Shown: in pieces, positions 1 through 6,529 of the stretch | Numbering within the stretch: the first letter of the stretch is position 1 | How the letters are laid out: the number at the start of each line of letters is the position of its first letter | NCBI GenBank assembly: GCA_002440625.1 | Contig: DJUV01000134.1 | Location: 1 to 11,927 of the forward strand | From: Rhodobacteraceae bacterium UBA6273 | GTDB taxonomy: Bacteria; Pseudomonadota; Alphaproteobacteria; Rhodobacterales; Rhodobacteraceae | Length of the DNA: 11,927 bases | Direction: 5' to 3' | Position numbers and translations under genes: made by a program | The notes under the pieces: model-generated | Databases searched by the model: none | The model's input: the letters and a program-made list of their open reading frames with translations, nothing else | Told to the model about the DNA's origin: nothing

Positions 1-1371
1 CATTTCATGAACGAGGCCGAGCGCTGCGATCGCGTGTCGCTGATGCATGCCGGTCGCGTGCTGGCAGTGGGCGCACCGGTCGAACTGGCGGCGACGAAGG
101 GCAACGGATCGCTTGAAACCGCCTTCATCGCCTATCTGCTGGAAGCGTCGGGGGCACCGGAGGCGGCCGAACCCGACCCGGGTGCCCCGGAAGCCGATGC
201 CGCCGCCGCGCCCGCCGGGCGGTCCGTGCGGACGGCGCGATCGGTGTTCGACCTCGCCCGCCTGTGGGCCTATGCGCGTCGCGAGACGGTCGAGATCCTG
301 CGCGATCCGATCCGCATCACCTTTGCGCTGGCCGGTCCGCTGATCCTGATGCTGGCCTTCGGGTTCGGTATCAGTTTCGACGTGGAAAACCTGTCCTATG
401 CCGTGCTGGACCAGGACCGCACGCCGGAAAGCCGCCTGTTGCTGGAAAGTTTCGAAGGGTCGCGCAACTTTGCCCGCGCCGCCGATCCCGTCGATCTGGC
501 CGCGGCCGAAAGGACGATGCGGCGCGGGAAACTGGTGCTGCTGATCGAGATTCCCGCAGGCTTCGGCCGTGACCTCAGGGCCGGGCGGCCCACCGAACTC
601 GCGATGTTGATCGACGGCGCGGCGCCGTTCCGCGCCGAAACCGCGCGCGGCTATGTCGCGGGCGTCATGGCGACCATGATCGCGCGCCTGTCAAGGACCG
701 ATCCGGCATTTGCCGGCACCGACGCCGCGGTCGAGATCGGCGCGCGCTTCCGCTACAATCAGGATTTCCGCAGCAGCGCCGCCATCGTGCCGGGGATCAT
801 CATGCTGATGATGATCCTGATCCCGGCGATGATGACCGCAATCGGCGTGGTGCGCGAGAAGGAGACCGGCTCGATCACCAACTTCCGCGCCACGCCGGTG
901 ACGCGGATCGAGTTCCTGCTTGGCAAGCAGGCGCCCTATGTCGCGCTTGCCTTTGCAAGCTTCCTGTCCCTGGTGGCGATGGGCTGGCTCGTCTTCGACG
1001 TGCCGGTCAGGGGCTCGCTGCCCGCGCTCATGGTCAGCGGCCTTTTCTACGTCGCCGCCACCACGGGCTACGGGCTGCTGATGTCGTCCTTCACCCGCTC
1101 GCAGGCTGTGGCGCTGTTCCTGACGCCGATCTCGCTCATCCCGCCGGCGATGAACTTTTCGGGGATGCTGACGCCGGCCTCGGCGCTGGGCGTACAATCC
1201 TGGTATGTCGGTCGCGCCTTCCCGGCGGCCTGGTTCCAGGATGCCAGCGTGGGTGCCATCACCAAGGGCCTCGGCTTTGCCGACCTCTGGCAGGTGCCGG
1301 TCGTGCTTGCGCTCTTTGCGGTGCTCTACATCCTCGCAGCCGCCGCCGCGCTGCCCAAGCAGGAGCGCTGA
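1..1371 (+). CDS. rbbA: RbbA-type ABC transporter ATPase-permease fusion (3' part, 5' end outside window)
   Basis: The frame is open from base 1, so the ATG at 7 is an internal Met and not the start. The first visible residues, HFMNEAERCDRVSLMHAGRV, are the H-loop histidine and following strand of an ABC ATPase, as in the STHFMNEAERCD stretch of E. coli RbbA. The visible 456 residues hold the end of this ATPase domain (1-50), an Ala/Pro/Glu-rich linker (50-75), then an ABC-2 permease: one membrane helix near 106-124, an extracytoplasmic domain of about 135 residues, and about five helices from 262 to the end. In family members two ATPase domains precede this permease, so roughly half the protein is missing here. 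The fusion architecture and the YhhJ-like gene that follows match the E. coli rbbA-yhhJ arrangement. E. coli RbbA was reported as a ribosome-associated ATPase, but the permease part argues for membrane export. The substrate is unknown. Confidence 0.86.
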   Translation, partial: HFMNEAERCDRVSLMHAGRVLAVGAPVELAATKGNGSLETAFIAYLLEASGAPEAAEPDPGAPEADAAAAPAGRSVRTARSVFDLARLWAYARRETVEILRDPIRITFALAGPLILMLAFGFGISFDVENLSYAVLDQDRTPESRLLLESFEGSRNFARAADPVDLAAAERTMRRGKLVLLIEIPAGFGRDLRAGRPTELAMLIDGAAPFRAETARGYVAGVMATMIARLSRTDPAFAGTDAAVEIGARFRYNQDFRSSAAIVPGIIMLMMILIPAMMTAIGVVREKETGSITNFRATPVTRIEFLLGKQAPYVALAFASFLSLVAMGWLVFDVPVRGSLPALMVSGLFYVAATTGYGLLMSSFTRSQAVALFLTPISLIPPAMNFSGMLTPASALGVQSWYVGRAFPAAWFQDASVGAITKGLGFADLWQVPVVLALFAVLYILAAAAALPKQER

Positions 1372-1372
1372 C

Positions 1373-2494
1373 ATGCGCCGTTTCTTCAGAAGTGTCCTGC
1401 GGCTCTGCGGCAAGGAAGCGCACAGCCTGCACCGCGATGTCGTCATGCTGGCGCTGATTGCCTATGCCTTCACCTATGCGGTCTACTCCGCCGCCACCGA
1501 CGAGAATTTCGATGTCGAGCGGGCGGCGGTCGCCGTTGTCGACGACGACCGATCGGCGCTGTCGCGGCGCCTGGTCGGGGCCTTGCAGGAACCGATGTTC
1601 CAGCCGCCGGTGCTGCTTGATGCCGGACAGGTCGACCGCGCGATGGAGCTTGGCCGCTATGTATTCGTGATCGAGATCCCGCCACGCTTCGAGGCCGACC
1701 TGATGGCGGCGCGGCCTACGTCGCTGCAGATCAACGTCGATGCGACAGCGATGTCGCAGGCCGGTAACGGCGCGGCCTTCCTGCAGGAGATCCTCGCCCG
1801 CGAGATCCGCGACTGGCAGGGTGCCAGGATGCCGCCACGGCCGGTCGATGCCGTGGTGCGGCTGCTCTACAACCCGAACACCACCTCGGCATGGTTCACC
1901 TCGGTCATGGAGATCATCAACATGACCACCATGCTGTCGGTGATCCTCGCCGGTGCCGCCGTGATCCGCGAGCGCGACCATGGCACCATCGAGCATCTCC
2001 TGGTGATGCCGGTGACACCGGCCGAGATCATGCTGTCGAAGATCCTTGCGAACGGGCTGGTGGTCGTCACGGCGGCGCTTGCCTCGCTGATCGTCGTCGC
2101 GGGCTGGCTTCTCGGGGCGCCGCTGGCCGGCTCGCTCTGGCTGTTCGCGGCGGGTGCCCTCCTCTACCAGCTTTCGGTCATGGCGCTTGGCGTGCTTTTG
2201 GCCACCTTCACCAGTTCCATGCAGCAGTTCGGGCTGCTGGCGATTCCGGTGCTGGTGACGATGTCGCTTCTGTCGGGGGCGCGGACGCCGCTGGAAAGCA
2301 GCCCCGAATGGCTGCAGACGATCATGCTCGCGGTGCCGTCCAGCCATTTCACCTCGTTCGCCCAAGCGGTGCTGTTCCGTGCGGCCGACCTGTCGCAGGT
2401 CTGGCCGAAACTCGCGGCGATGACGGCCAGCGGCGCGGCGTTCTTCCTTGTCGCGCTGCTGCGCTTCCGCGCCTCGATGATGGTGTCCGGCTGA
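1373..2494 (+). CDS. yhhJ: ABC-2 type permease, YhhJ-like
   Basis: This 373-residue inner-membrane protein is a stand-alone ABC-2 permease. A first helix lies at about 23-40, followed by an extracytoplasmic domain to about 175. The motif RERDHGTIEHLLVMPVTPAE after the second helix is the usual ABC-2 coupling region, and about five further helices follow. The ATG at 1373 is preferred because it lies one base after the rbbA-like stop and has AGGAG at 1361-1365 with a 7-base spacer; the frame stays open further upstream, but only within rbbA. Length and gene order agree with E. coli YhhJ. The protein probably pairs with the permease half of the preceding fusion to form one exporter. A HlyD-type membrane-fusion protein (YhiI in E. 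coli) would be expected upstream, outside the window. Substrate cannot be deduced. Confidence 0.85.
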   Translation: MRRFFRSVLRLCGKEAHSLHRDVVMLALIAYAFTYAVYSAATDENFDVERAAVAVVDDDRSALSRRLVGALQEPMFQPPVLLDAGQVDRAMELGRYVFVIEIPPRFEADLMAARPTSLQINVDATAMSQAGNGAAFLQEILAREIRDWQGARMPPRPVDAVVRLLYNPNTTSAWFTSVMEIINMTTMLSVILAGAAVIRERDHGTIEHLLVMPVTPAEIMLSKILANGLVVVTAALASLIVVAGWLLGAPLAGSLWLFAAGALLYQLSVMALGVLLATFTSSMQQFGLLAIPVLVTMSLLSGARTPLESSPEWLQTIMLAVPSSHFTSFAQAVLFRAADLSQVWPKLAAMTASGAAFFLVALLRFRASMMVSG

Positions 2495-2705
2495 CCTTGC
2501 CGCAGTCAGGTGCGTCCCGCTGACACGAGCCGACCCCTGTGGCGAACCTGCGCGCCCCATGAGCCCGAGGGAAATTTTGCGGCAGTCGGCGGATCATCTG
2601 CTATCCGTGTGCCCCTTGCGGTCGCAGCGTGACGACAAGGGGCGAAACGAGGCGTGGGGATGTCGGGCGGGCGTCGCGGACTAACGATTAGAGACTGCTT
2701 GCGAA
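2495..2705. other. Intergenic region between the ABC operon and the dusA remnant
   Basis: No convincing gene lies in these 211 bases. The region holds the hairpin at 2612-2642, listed separately. TTGCGG at 2577-2582 and TATCCG at 2602-2607, 19 bases apart, could be a weak promoter for the former dusA gene, but this is only a resemblance. No Shine-Dalgarno sequence precedes the ATG at 2706. Confidence 0.5.
2612..2642 (+). terminator. Hairpin 118 bases after the yhhJ-like stop; possible terminator or leader structure
   Basis: CCCCTTG (2612-2618) pairs exactly with CAAGGGG (2636-2642). Inside, after a 2x2 mismatch, GTC (2621-2623) pairs with GAC (2631-2633) around a 7-base loop. No T-tract follows on either strand, so it is not a classical intrinsic terminator. 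It could still end the ABC transcript or form a structured leader for the dusA remnant. The pairing is seen; the role is a guess. Confidence 0.3.
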
Positions 2706-3068
2706 ATGAAGGAATATCAACCACATAGACTGTCCATGGCGCCCATGATGGACTGGACCTACCGGCATTGCCGCTTCCTCCACGCCAGATCAGCCGCGAG
2801 GCGCTGCTTTACACCGAGATGGTGACGGCGCCCGCGGTGATCCACGGCCACCGCGAAAGGCTTGTTGGCTTCGATGCGGCCGAGCATCCTGTGGCCTTGC
2901 AGCTTGGCGGATCGAGCCGAAGGAACTGGCCGAGGCGACGCGGATCGCGGCCGCCTTTTGGTTATGACGAGGTCAACCTCAACGTCGGCTGTCCTTCCGA
3001 CCGCGTGCAGCCGGGCTGTTTCGGTGCGGTGCTGGTGGAGCGCCCGGCGCTGCCCGAGGCGGTCAGCG
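2706..3068 (+). pseudogene. dusA: dusA remnant, tRNA-dihydrouridine synthase A (5' third, frameshifted and truncated)
   Basis: Read with frame changes, this encodes recognisable DusA: LSMAPMMDWTYRHCRF, then ISREALLYTEMVTAPAVIHG and AAEHPVALQLGG, then GYDEVNLNVGCPSDRVQ with the catalytic-loop cysteine. An intact enzyme (about 330 residues) would reduce uridines in the tRNA D-loop using FMN. Three single-base indels break it: one base lost near 2781-2784, one lost near 2914, and one extra T in the run 2956-2959, which partly restores frame. Conserved positions are also altered: the family's WTDRHC is WTYRHC, and DRVQ is followed by Pro where Ser or Asn is usual. Homology stops at the left end of the IS element after about 121 codons, and the C-terminal two thirds are absent. 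Three indels in under 200 bases, beside long clean genes, argue for decay and not sequencing error. The true start is uncertain (2706 or 2736). Confidence 0.88.
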
Positions 3069-3087
3069 GGTGCTGCCAGACAAATGC
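3069..3087. repeat. Left terminal inverted repeat of the IS6-family element
   Basis: It matches the reverse complement of 3865-3883 at about 11 of 19 positions, strongest in the outer 12 bases. It directly abuts the end of the dusA homology, which supports this boundary. Confidence 0.5.
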
Positions 3088-3121
3088 GAACCAGTCTCCA
3101 CAAGGACAGTATCGCTGTCCC

Positions 3122-3826
3122 TTATTCGGCGCAGAGACCGCGCTACTCAGCGAGAGCGGCGGCACGAGTCAGCTTGAAATTTTCCCAGCTGGCGAGACTG
3201 CGCTCCGAATTGAAATGGTTGAGGACAGAGGCGTGAACAGCGGCGAACTTCTGCAGACTTCGCATCCGCCGGAACCGCTGCATTGCGCGTTCTCGCCTTC
3301 GGAACGGAAGGTGGGAATTCTCCGCGCGATTGTTGAGCCACCGACCGGTTTCCTGCCGGTCTGCGGCGCCGACAGCACTGAGCGCGGCACCGTAGGATCG
3401 GAGCCGGTCGGTCACGATCGTGTCGACCCGACCATGCCGTTTCAGCGTTCATCTGAGAAATTTCAGGGCCGCGGCCTTGTCGCGGGCCTTCGTCACGAAA
3501 CTCTCAAGCACCTCGCCCTCGTCATCGATGGCACGCCACAGGTAATGCCGTTCACCGTTGATCTTCACGAAAACCTCGTCCAGATGCCATCGCCAGCCGC
3601 TTGAACGCATGCCCTCGATCCGGCGCTTCCGGATGTCGGCGGCGAACATCGGCCCGAAACGATGCCACCAGAACCGCACCGTCTCGTGGCAGACGTCGAT
3701 GCCGCGTTCGTGCAGTAGGTCCTCGACGTTGCGCAGGGACAGCGGGAACCGGATGTACATCATCACGGCCAGGCGTATGATCTCGGGGCTCGTCTTTAAA
3801 TAGCGGAACGGGGAGCGTTGGGTCAT
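3122..3826 (-). pseudogene. IS6-family DDE transposase with two in-frame stop codons
   Basis: Read on the minus strand from ATG 3826 to TAA 3122-3124, the frame spans 234 codons, the same length as the IS26 transposase. An N-terminal helix-turn-helix part (RNVEDLLHERGIDVCHETV) is followed by a DDE catalytic domain: first Asp in WHLDEVFVKING, second in TDRLRSYGAAL, Glu in NNRAENSHLPFRRRERAM. Codon 126 is TGA (3449-3451), just after AALKFLR, where relatives have a basic residue; CGA to TGA would explain it. Near the end, TAG (3143-3145) stands where relatives have Trp in LAEWRGLCAE; TGG to TAG would explain it. There is no frameshift. The 125-residue product made without readthrough keeps only the first catalytic Asp, so the transposase should be inactive unless stops are suppressed or a related transposase acts in trans. 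Confidence 0.88.
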
Positions 3827-3864
3827 GGCCGAAGGCTACGCAGACGAACTACCAGCCTCAAGCC

Positions 3865-3883
3865 GGTTTCTTTTGACAGAGCC
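3865..3883. repeat. Right terminal inverted repeat of the IS6-family element
   Basis: Read inward on the minus strand this begins GGCTCTGTCAAAAG, a typical IS6-family end. It lies 38 bases beyond the transposase start codon and 24 bases from the 3' end of the tRNA-Ser gene. Confidence 0.6.
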
Positions 3884-3907
3884 AGAGAGACTGATACTGG
3901 GGGTGGG

Positions 3908-3997
3908 TGGCGGACAGAGAGGGATTCGAACCCTCGAGACGGTTCCCCGCCTACACACTTTCCAGGCGTGCGCCTTCGACCACTCGGCCACCTGTCC
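3908..3997 (-). tRNA. tRNA-Ser (anticodon GGA)
   Basis: The minus strand gives a 90-nt class II tRNA. The acceptor stem GGACAGG pairs with TCTGTCC through a terminal G-U pair, followed by discriminator G and an encoded CCA. The D-arm begins TGGCCGAGTGG. The anticodon loop CTGGAAA contains GGA, which reads UCC and UCU serine codons. A long variable arm (GGCGGGGAACCGTCTC region) is typical of serine tRNAs, and GGTTCGAATCC is the T-arm. The gene looks intact although a decayed IS element lies 24 bases beyond its 3' end. No strong terminator is visible before the IS end. Confidence 0.96.
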
Positions 3998-4006
3998 GTG
4001 GCGGCG

Positions 4007-4036
4007 TCAATACACGCGAAACTTCCGCCAGTTCAA
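4007..4036 (-). promoter_or_regulatory. Candidate promoter of tRNA-Ser
   Basis: On the minus strand, TTGAAC (4031-4036) and TATTGA (4007-4012) are separated by 18 bases and resemble sigma-70 -35 and -10 boxes. The -10 box ends 9 bases before the mature 5' end of the tRNA, which would give a leader of only two or three bases, as is common for tRNA genes. This is judged only by resemblance and position. Co-transcription from the upstream phospholipase D-like gene is the alternative. Confidence 0.42.
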
Positions 4037-4042
4037 CCCCCT

Positions 4043-5749
4043 TCAGCGAAAGAGCTGGCGCATGCGGTCGTGGTAGGTGCCGGGCCGGAAATGGCGGGCG
4101 ACCCAGCGGTCGTCGGGGTCGAGCATGGCGGGATGGATGCGGGTCGAGGGGCGGGTGGCGCGCCGCAGCGCCACGGTGCGGAAGTAGAGGTGGTTCCAGA
4201 GCCGCATGTACTCGACCGCATGGGTTTCGGCCTGCGCGGTGAAGGCGGGGCCGCGCATCAGGATCATGTTCTCGTCATTCGATCCGACCGAGCCAGCGGA
4301 GAAATTGGCCGAACCTGTCAGGATCTGCGGTGCCTCGCCAAGAAGGTCGAGGCCGAGGAACTTGGTGTGGATGTAAAAGATATGGCCCTTGCTGCGGAAA
4401 TGCTCCTCGGCGCGGAACCAGCGGTCAAGGCTCGCCCCCGGCAGGCCGAGGCGGATCGTCTCGCTGTTGAGCCGCGCGCCGACGGCGATACGGGTGTCAC
4501 GGTCGCGCAAAAGCAGGGCGCGGCGCTCATCATCCGCCTCCTCCCGTTCCGAAAGGATCAGCTTGAGGTGATCGGCTTCGGCGCCGAAAACCTCGGCCAG
4601 GGGCGCGGCCACGCCGAAGGCGGAGGTGAACATCACCGAGGAGGACGCCCCCGCCATCGCGCCCGCATACCAGTCGAGCATCCCGTCCGGGCGGGGTGAA
4701 AAGATCGGCAGGATGGCATTCTCCGGCAAGGGCACCGCAGGATCGGGGCTGGTCAGCGAGATCGCCCGCTTCAGGGTGCGGCTGCCGGGATCGCCGGCGA
4801 GAAGGTTCCAGTAAGCGAGGAAGGCCGCCGCGAGATCCGGCGCGACGATCCGGTGCGCAAGGTTCGACTGGCCGAGAAACCCTGAGGCGGTGAAATTGGT
4901 GGAGCCGGTCCAGACCGCGGCCGGATGGCCGGCGTCGGAGAGGATGATGAATTTGTTATGGGTGATGTTGCCGTAGCGGGTGCGCGGATAGAGGCGCGCC
5001 GAGGGCTGACGGTCAAGGCCCGAGGCGGCGATCAGCGCGGCGTTGGGCCCGCTCGTGTGATTGGGAACGAGGGTGCCGTCACGCTTCCTTTCACCCGCGT
5101 CGTAGACAAGGTGGACCTCCGCCCCGCGCCCGGCGGCCGCGGCCAGCGCTTCGGCAATCGGCGGATAGGTGAATTCGTAAGCCGCCACATGCAGCACCTG
5201 CCCCGGCCCCCGCGCCTGACCGATGAAGTCGAGTGCTGCTTCCAGAAGCCCGCGCGACAGCCAGCGGGTCTTGCGGTTCGTCGGGTCGTTCTGTTCCGCC
5301 TCGGTCGGGCCTTCGTTGCCGAAACTGTCGGCGAAGGCCTGGCTCGGGATCGCGCCGCGATTGTAGAAGACGGCATGGTCGCCCTGCCCCGACCGCGCCG
5401 CGACGCGGACCTCAATCTGCGGGCCGCCTTCCAGCGCGGCGGGTTGGCCATATAGCGGCTGGACCACATAGTCGTAGGTTTCGCCGGGGGTCGCGCTGTA
5501 GTCGCCCCACTGGAAATCCTGCACCGGATGCTCGCGGGTGGAGCGCCGTTCGCCCGGCACCGGGTCGGGTACCGTCTCGGCGAAGAACTTGAAGCCGCGG
5601 AGCCAGTCGATGCTGCCGCTTTCACGCCGCTTGCCGACAGCGAAACCCAGCAGGCCCCGCGCCGCGTCCGGCGTGCAGTCAAAGCCGAAGAGGATCGTGT
5701 GGCTGCCCGCAATGGCGCGGACGGAAAACGCCCCGTACCTGACCCGCAT
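4043..5749 (-). CDS. Phospholipase D-like protein with two HKD motifs
   Basis: This 568-residue protein has two phospholipase D-type catalytic motifs: [12 protein letters not shown] (His264, Lys266) followed by GSTNF at 282-286, and [10 protein letters not shown] (His461, Lys463, Asp468) followed by GSANF at 479-483. Both halves are needed for one active site in this superfamily, which cleaves phosphodiesters in phospholipids or nucleic acids. Residues 1-160 before the first half are not a domain I recognise. No signal peptide or membrane helix is seen, so a cytoplasmic location is likely. The ATG at 5749 is the only reasonable start, since an in-frame TGA lies a short way upstream; no clear Shine-Dalgarno sequence precedes it. 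The gene begins 63 bases after alaX in the same direction, so it may end the operon or have its own promoter. Substrate is unknown: lipase, nuclease and cardiolipin-synthase-like activities are all possible. Confidence 0.85.
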   Translation of the reverse strand: MRVRYGAFSVRAIAGSHTILFGFDCTPDAARGLLGFAVGKRRESGSIDWLRGFKFFAETVPDPVPGERRSTREHPVQDFQWGDYSATPGETYDYVVQPLYGQPAALEGGPQIEVRVAARSGQGDHAVFYNRGAIPSQAFADSFGNEGPTEAEQNDPTNRKTRWLSRGLLEAALDFIGQARGPGQVLHVAAYEFTYPPIAEALAAAAGRGAEVHLVYDAGERKRDGTLVPNHTSGPNAALIAASGLDRQPSARLYPRTRYGNITHNKFIILSDAGHPAAVWTGSTNFTASGFLGQSNLAHRIVAPDLAAAFLAYWNLLAGDPGSRTLKRAISLTSPDPAVPLPENAILPIFSPRPDGMLDWYAGAMAGASSSVMFTSAFGVAAPLAEVFGAEADHLKLILSEREEADDERRALLLRDRDTRIAVGARLNSETIRLGLPGASLDRWFRAEEHFRSKGHIFYIHTKFLGLDLLGEAPQILTGSANFSAGSVGSNDENMILMRGPAFTAQAETHAVEYMRLWNHLYFRTVALRRATRPSTRIHPAMLDPDDRWVARHFRPGTYHDRMRQLFR

Positions 5750-5812
5750 GACAATACCCGACTGAAATAACTGCCGGCGAGGATATCATGCGCGACGGCG
5801 CGAATCGAGCGT

Positions 5813-6529
5813 TCAGTCCGCCAGCTCGACCGAGACGCGGCGGTTCTGCCTGCCCTTCTTCTCGATCTTGCCAAGCCGCAAGGTGCCGATCTCTCCGGTG
5901 CGGGCGACATGGGTGCCGCCGCAGGGCTGCAGGTCAATCTGATCGGCGCCCAGCCCGATCCTGACAAGGCGTACACGGCCCTGTCCGACCGGCGGGCGGA
6001 CCGACATGGTCTTGACGAGGCCGGGATTGGCCTCAAGCTCTGCGTCGGTGATCCAGTCGTCAGTCACTGGCAGGTTCCGCGCCACCACCTCATTCAGCGC
6101 GGCCTCGATCGCGGCAATGTCCGCCGGCGGCTCCGGCATGTCGAAATCGAGCCGGCCACGCTCCGCCCCGATCTGGCCGCCGGTGACGGGGAGCGGGATG
6201 ACGACCGAGAGAAGATGGAGCGCGGTGTGAACCCGCATGTGCCGGTGGCGGCGATCCCAGTCGAGGCGCTGGCGCACCTCGGTTCCCGCTGGAGGCAGCG
6301 CCCCCGGCGCTTCGGGAACGAGGATGATCGCCCCGCCCTCGCCCTTGACCGCCGTCGCGATCCGGGCCGACCCGCCCTCCCAGTCGAGCCAGCCGCTGTC
6401 GCCGGGCTGGCCTCCGCCCGTCGGGTAGAAGAGGCTGGCGTCAAGGATGATGCCGCCCTCGGAGGCATGGCCGACGACCTTGGCCGGCGCCTCGCGCAAA
6501 TAGGCGTCCCGAAAGAGCGGCTCGCTCAC
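5813..6529 (-). CDS. alaX: Alanyl-tRNA editing protein, AlaX family
   Basis: The 238-residue protein matches the stand-alone editing domain of alanyl-tRNA synthetase, which hydrolyses Ser-tRNA-Ala (and Gly-tRNA-Ala in some members) in trans. The zinc-site residues are present: HTALH (His101, His105) and CGGTH (Cys203, His207). The Gly-rich motif PTGGGQPGDSG at 36-46 is the one seen in the medium and large AlaX types. At this length it fits the medium class (AlaX-M) and lacks the C-terminal domain of the longest class. The start is GTG at 6529, supported by GGAGGAGG at 6537-6544 with a 7-base spacer. It overlaps the mscS-like stop by four bases (GTGA), so translation is probably coupled. The cytosolic editing role is firm from family knowledge; regulation with the channel gene is inferred from overlap only. 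Confidence 0.9.
   Translation of the reverse strand: MSEPLFRDAYLREAPAKVVGHASEGGIILDASLFYPTGGGQPGDSGWLDWEGGSARIATAVKGEGGAIILVPEAPGALPPAGTEVRQRLDWDRRHRHMRVHTALHLLSVVIPLPVTGGQIGAERGRLDFDMPEPPADIAAIEAALNEVVARNLPVTDDWITDAELEANPGLVKTMSVRPPVGQGRVRLVRIGLGADQIDLQPCGGTHVARTGEIGTLRLGKIEKKGRQNRRVSVELAD

Larger units (their letters stand above)
3069..3883 (-). mobile_element. IS6-family insertion sequence, degenerate
   Basis: The element is about 815 bp, within the usual IS6-family size, and carries one transposase gene on the minus strand that fills almost its whole length. The ends are inferred from an imperfect terminal inverted repeat. The right end, read inward from 3883, begins GGCTCTGTCAAA, which closely resembles known IS6-family termini. 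The left end from 3069 begins GGTGCTGCCAGA and matches it at 8 of 12 positions. The flanking 8-mers, GGTCAGCG on the left and AGAGAGAC on the right, are not copies of each other, so no target duplication is visible. The element interrupts dusA on its left, and dusA does not continue on its right. Ends could be off by a few bases. Confidence 0.8.

Noticed and set aside
691..1446. Antisense open frame of 251 codons on the minus strand opposite the RbbA-like gene
   Set aside because: Its product is Arg/His/Gly-rich low-complexity sequence typical of a frame opposite a high-GC gene, while the plus strand encodes recognisable permease sequence.
1259..2560. Antisense open frame of 433 codons opposite the yhhJ-like gene
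   Set aside because: Composition (His, Arg, Gln and Gly rich) shows a shadow of the ABC permease; no motif or start signal supports it.
3143..3415. Separate 90-residue minus-strand gene
   Set aside because: It is in the same frame as the transposase N-terminal part and is the C-terminal half of the same protein after the TGA at 3449-3451.
2768..3604. Plus-strand open frame of 278 codons running through dusA and into the IS
   Set aside because: It is a chimera of part of the dusA remnant and antisense transposase sequence; neither its start nor its 3' half is biologically meaningful.
3908..3997. tRNA-Ser as an attachment site of an integrated island
   Set aside because: No integrase gene and no partial copy of the tRNA 3' end is seen in the window, so an attachment site cannot be called.
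3818..4699. Plus-strand open frame of 293 codons over tRNA-Ser and the phospholipase D-like gene
   Set aside because: It crosses the tRNA gene and lies opposite a gene with two clear HKD motifs; its own product has no recognisable features.
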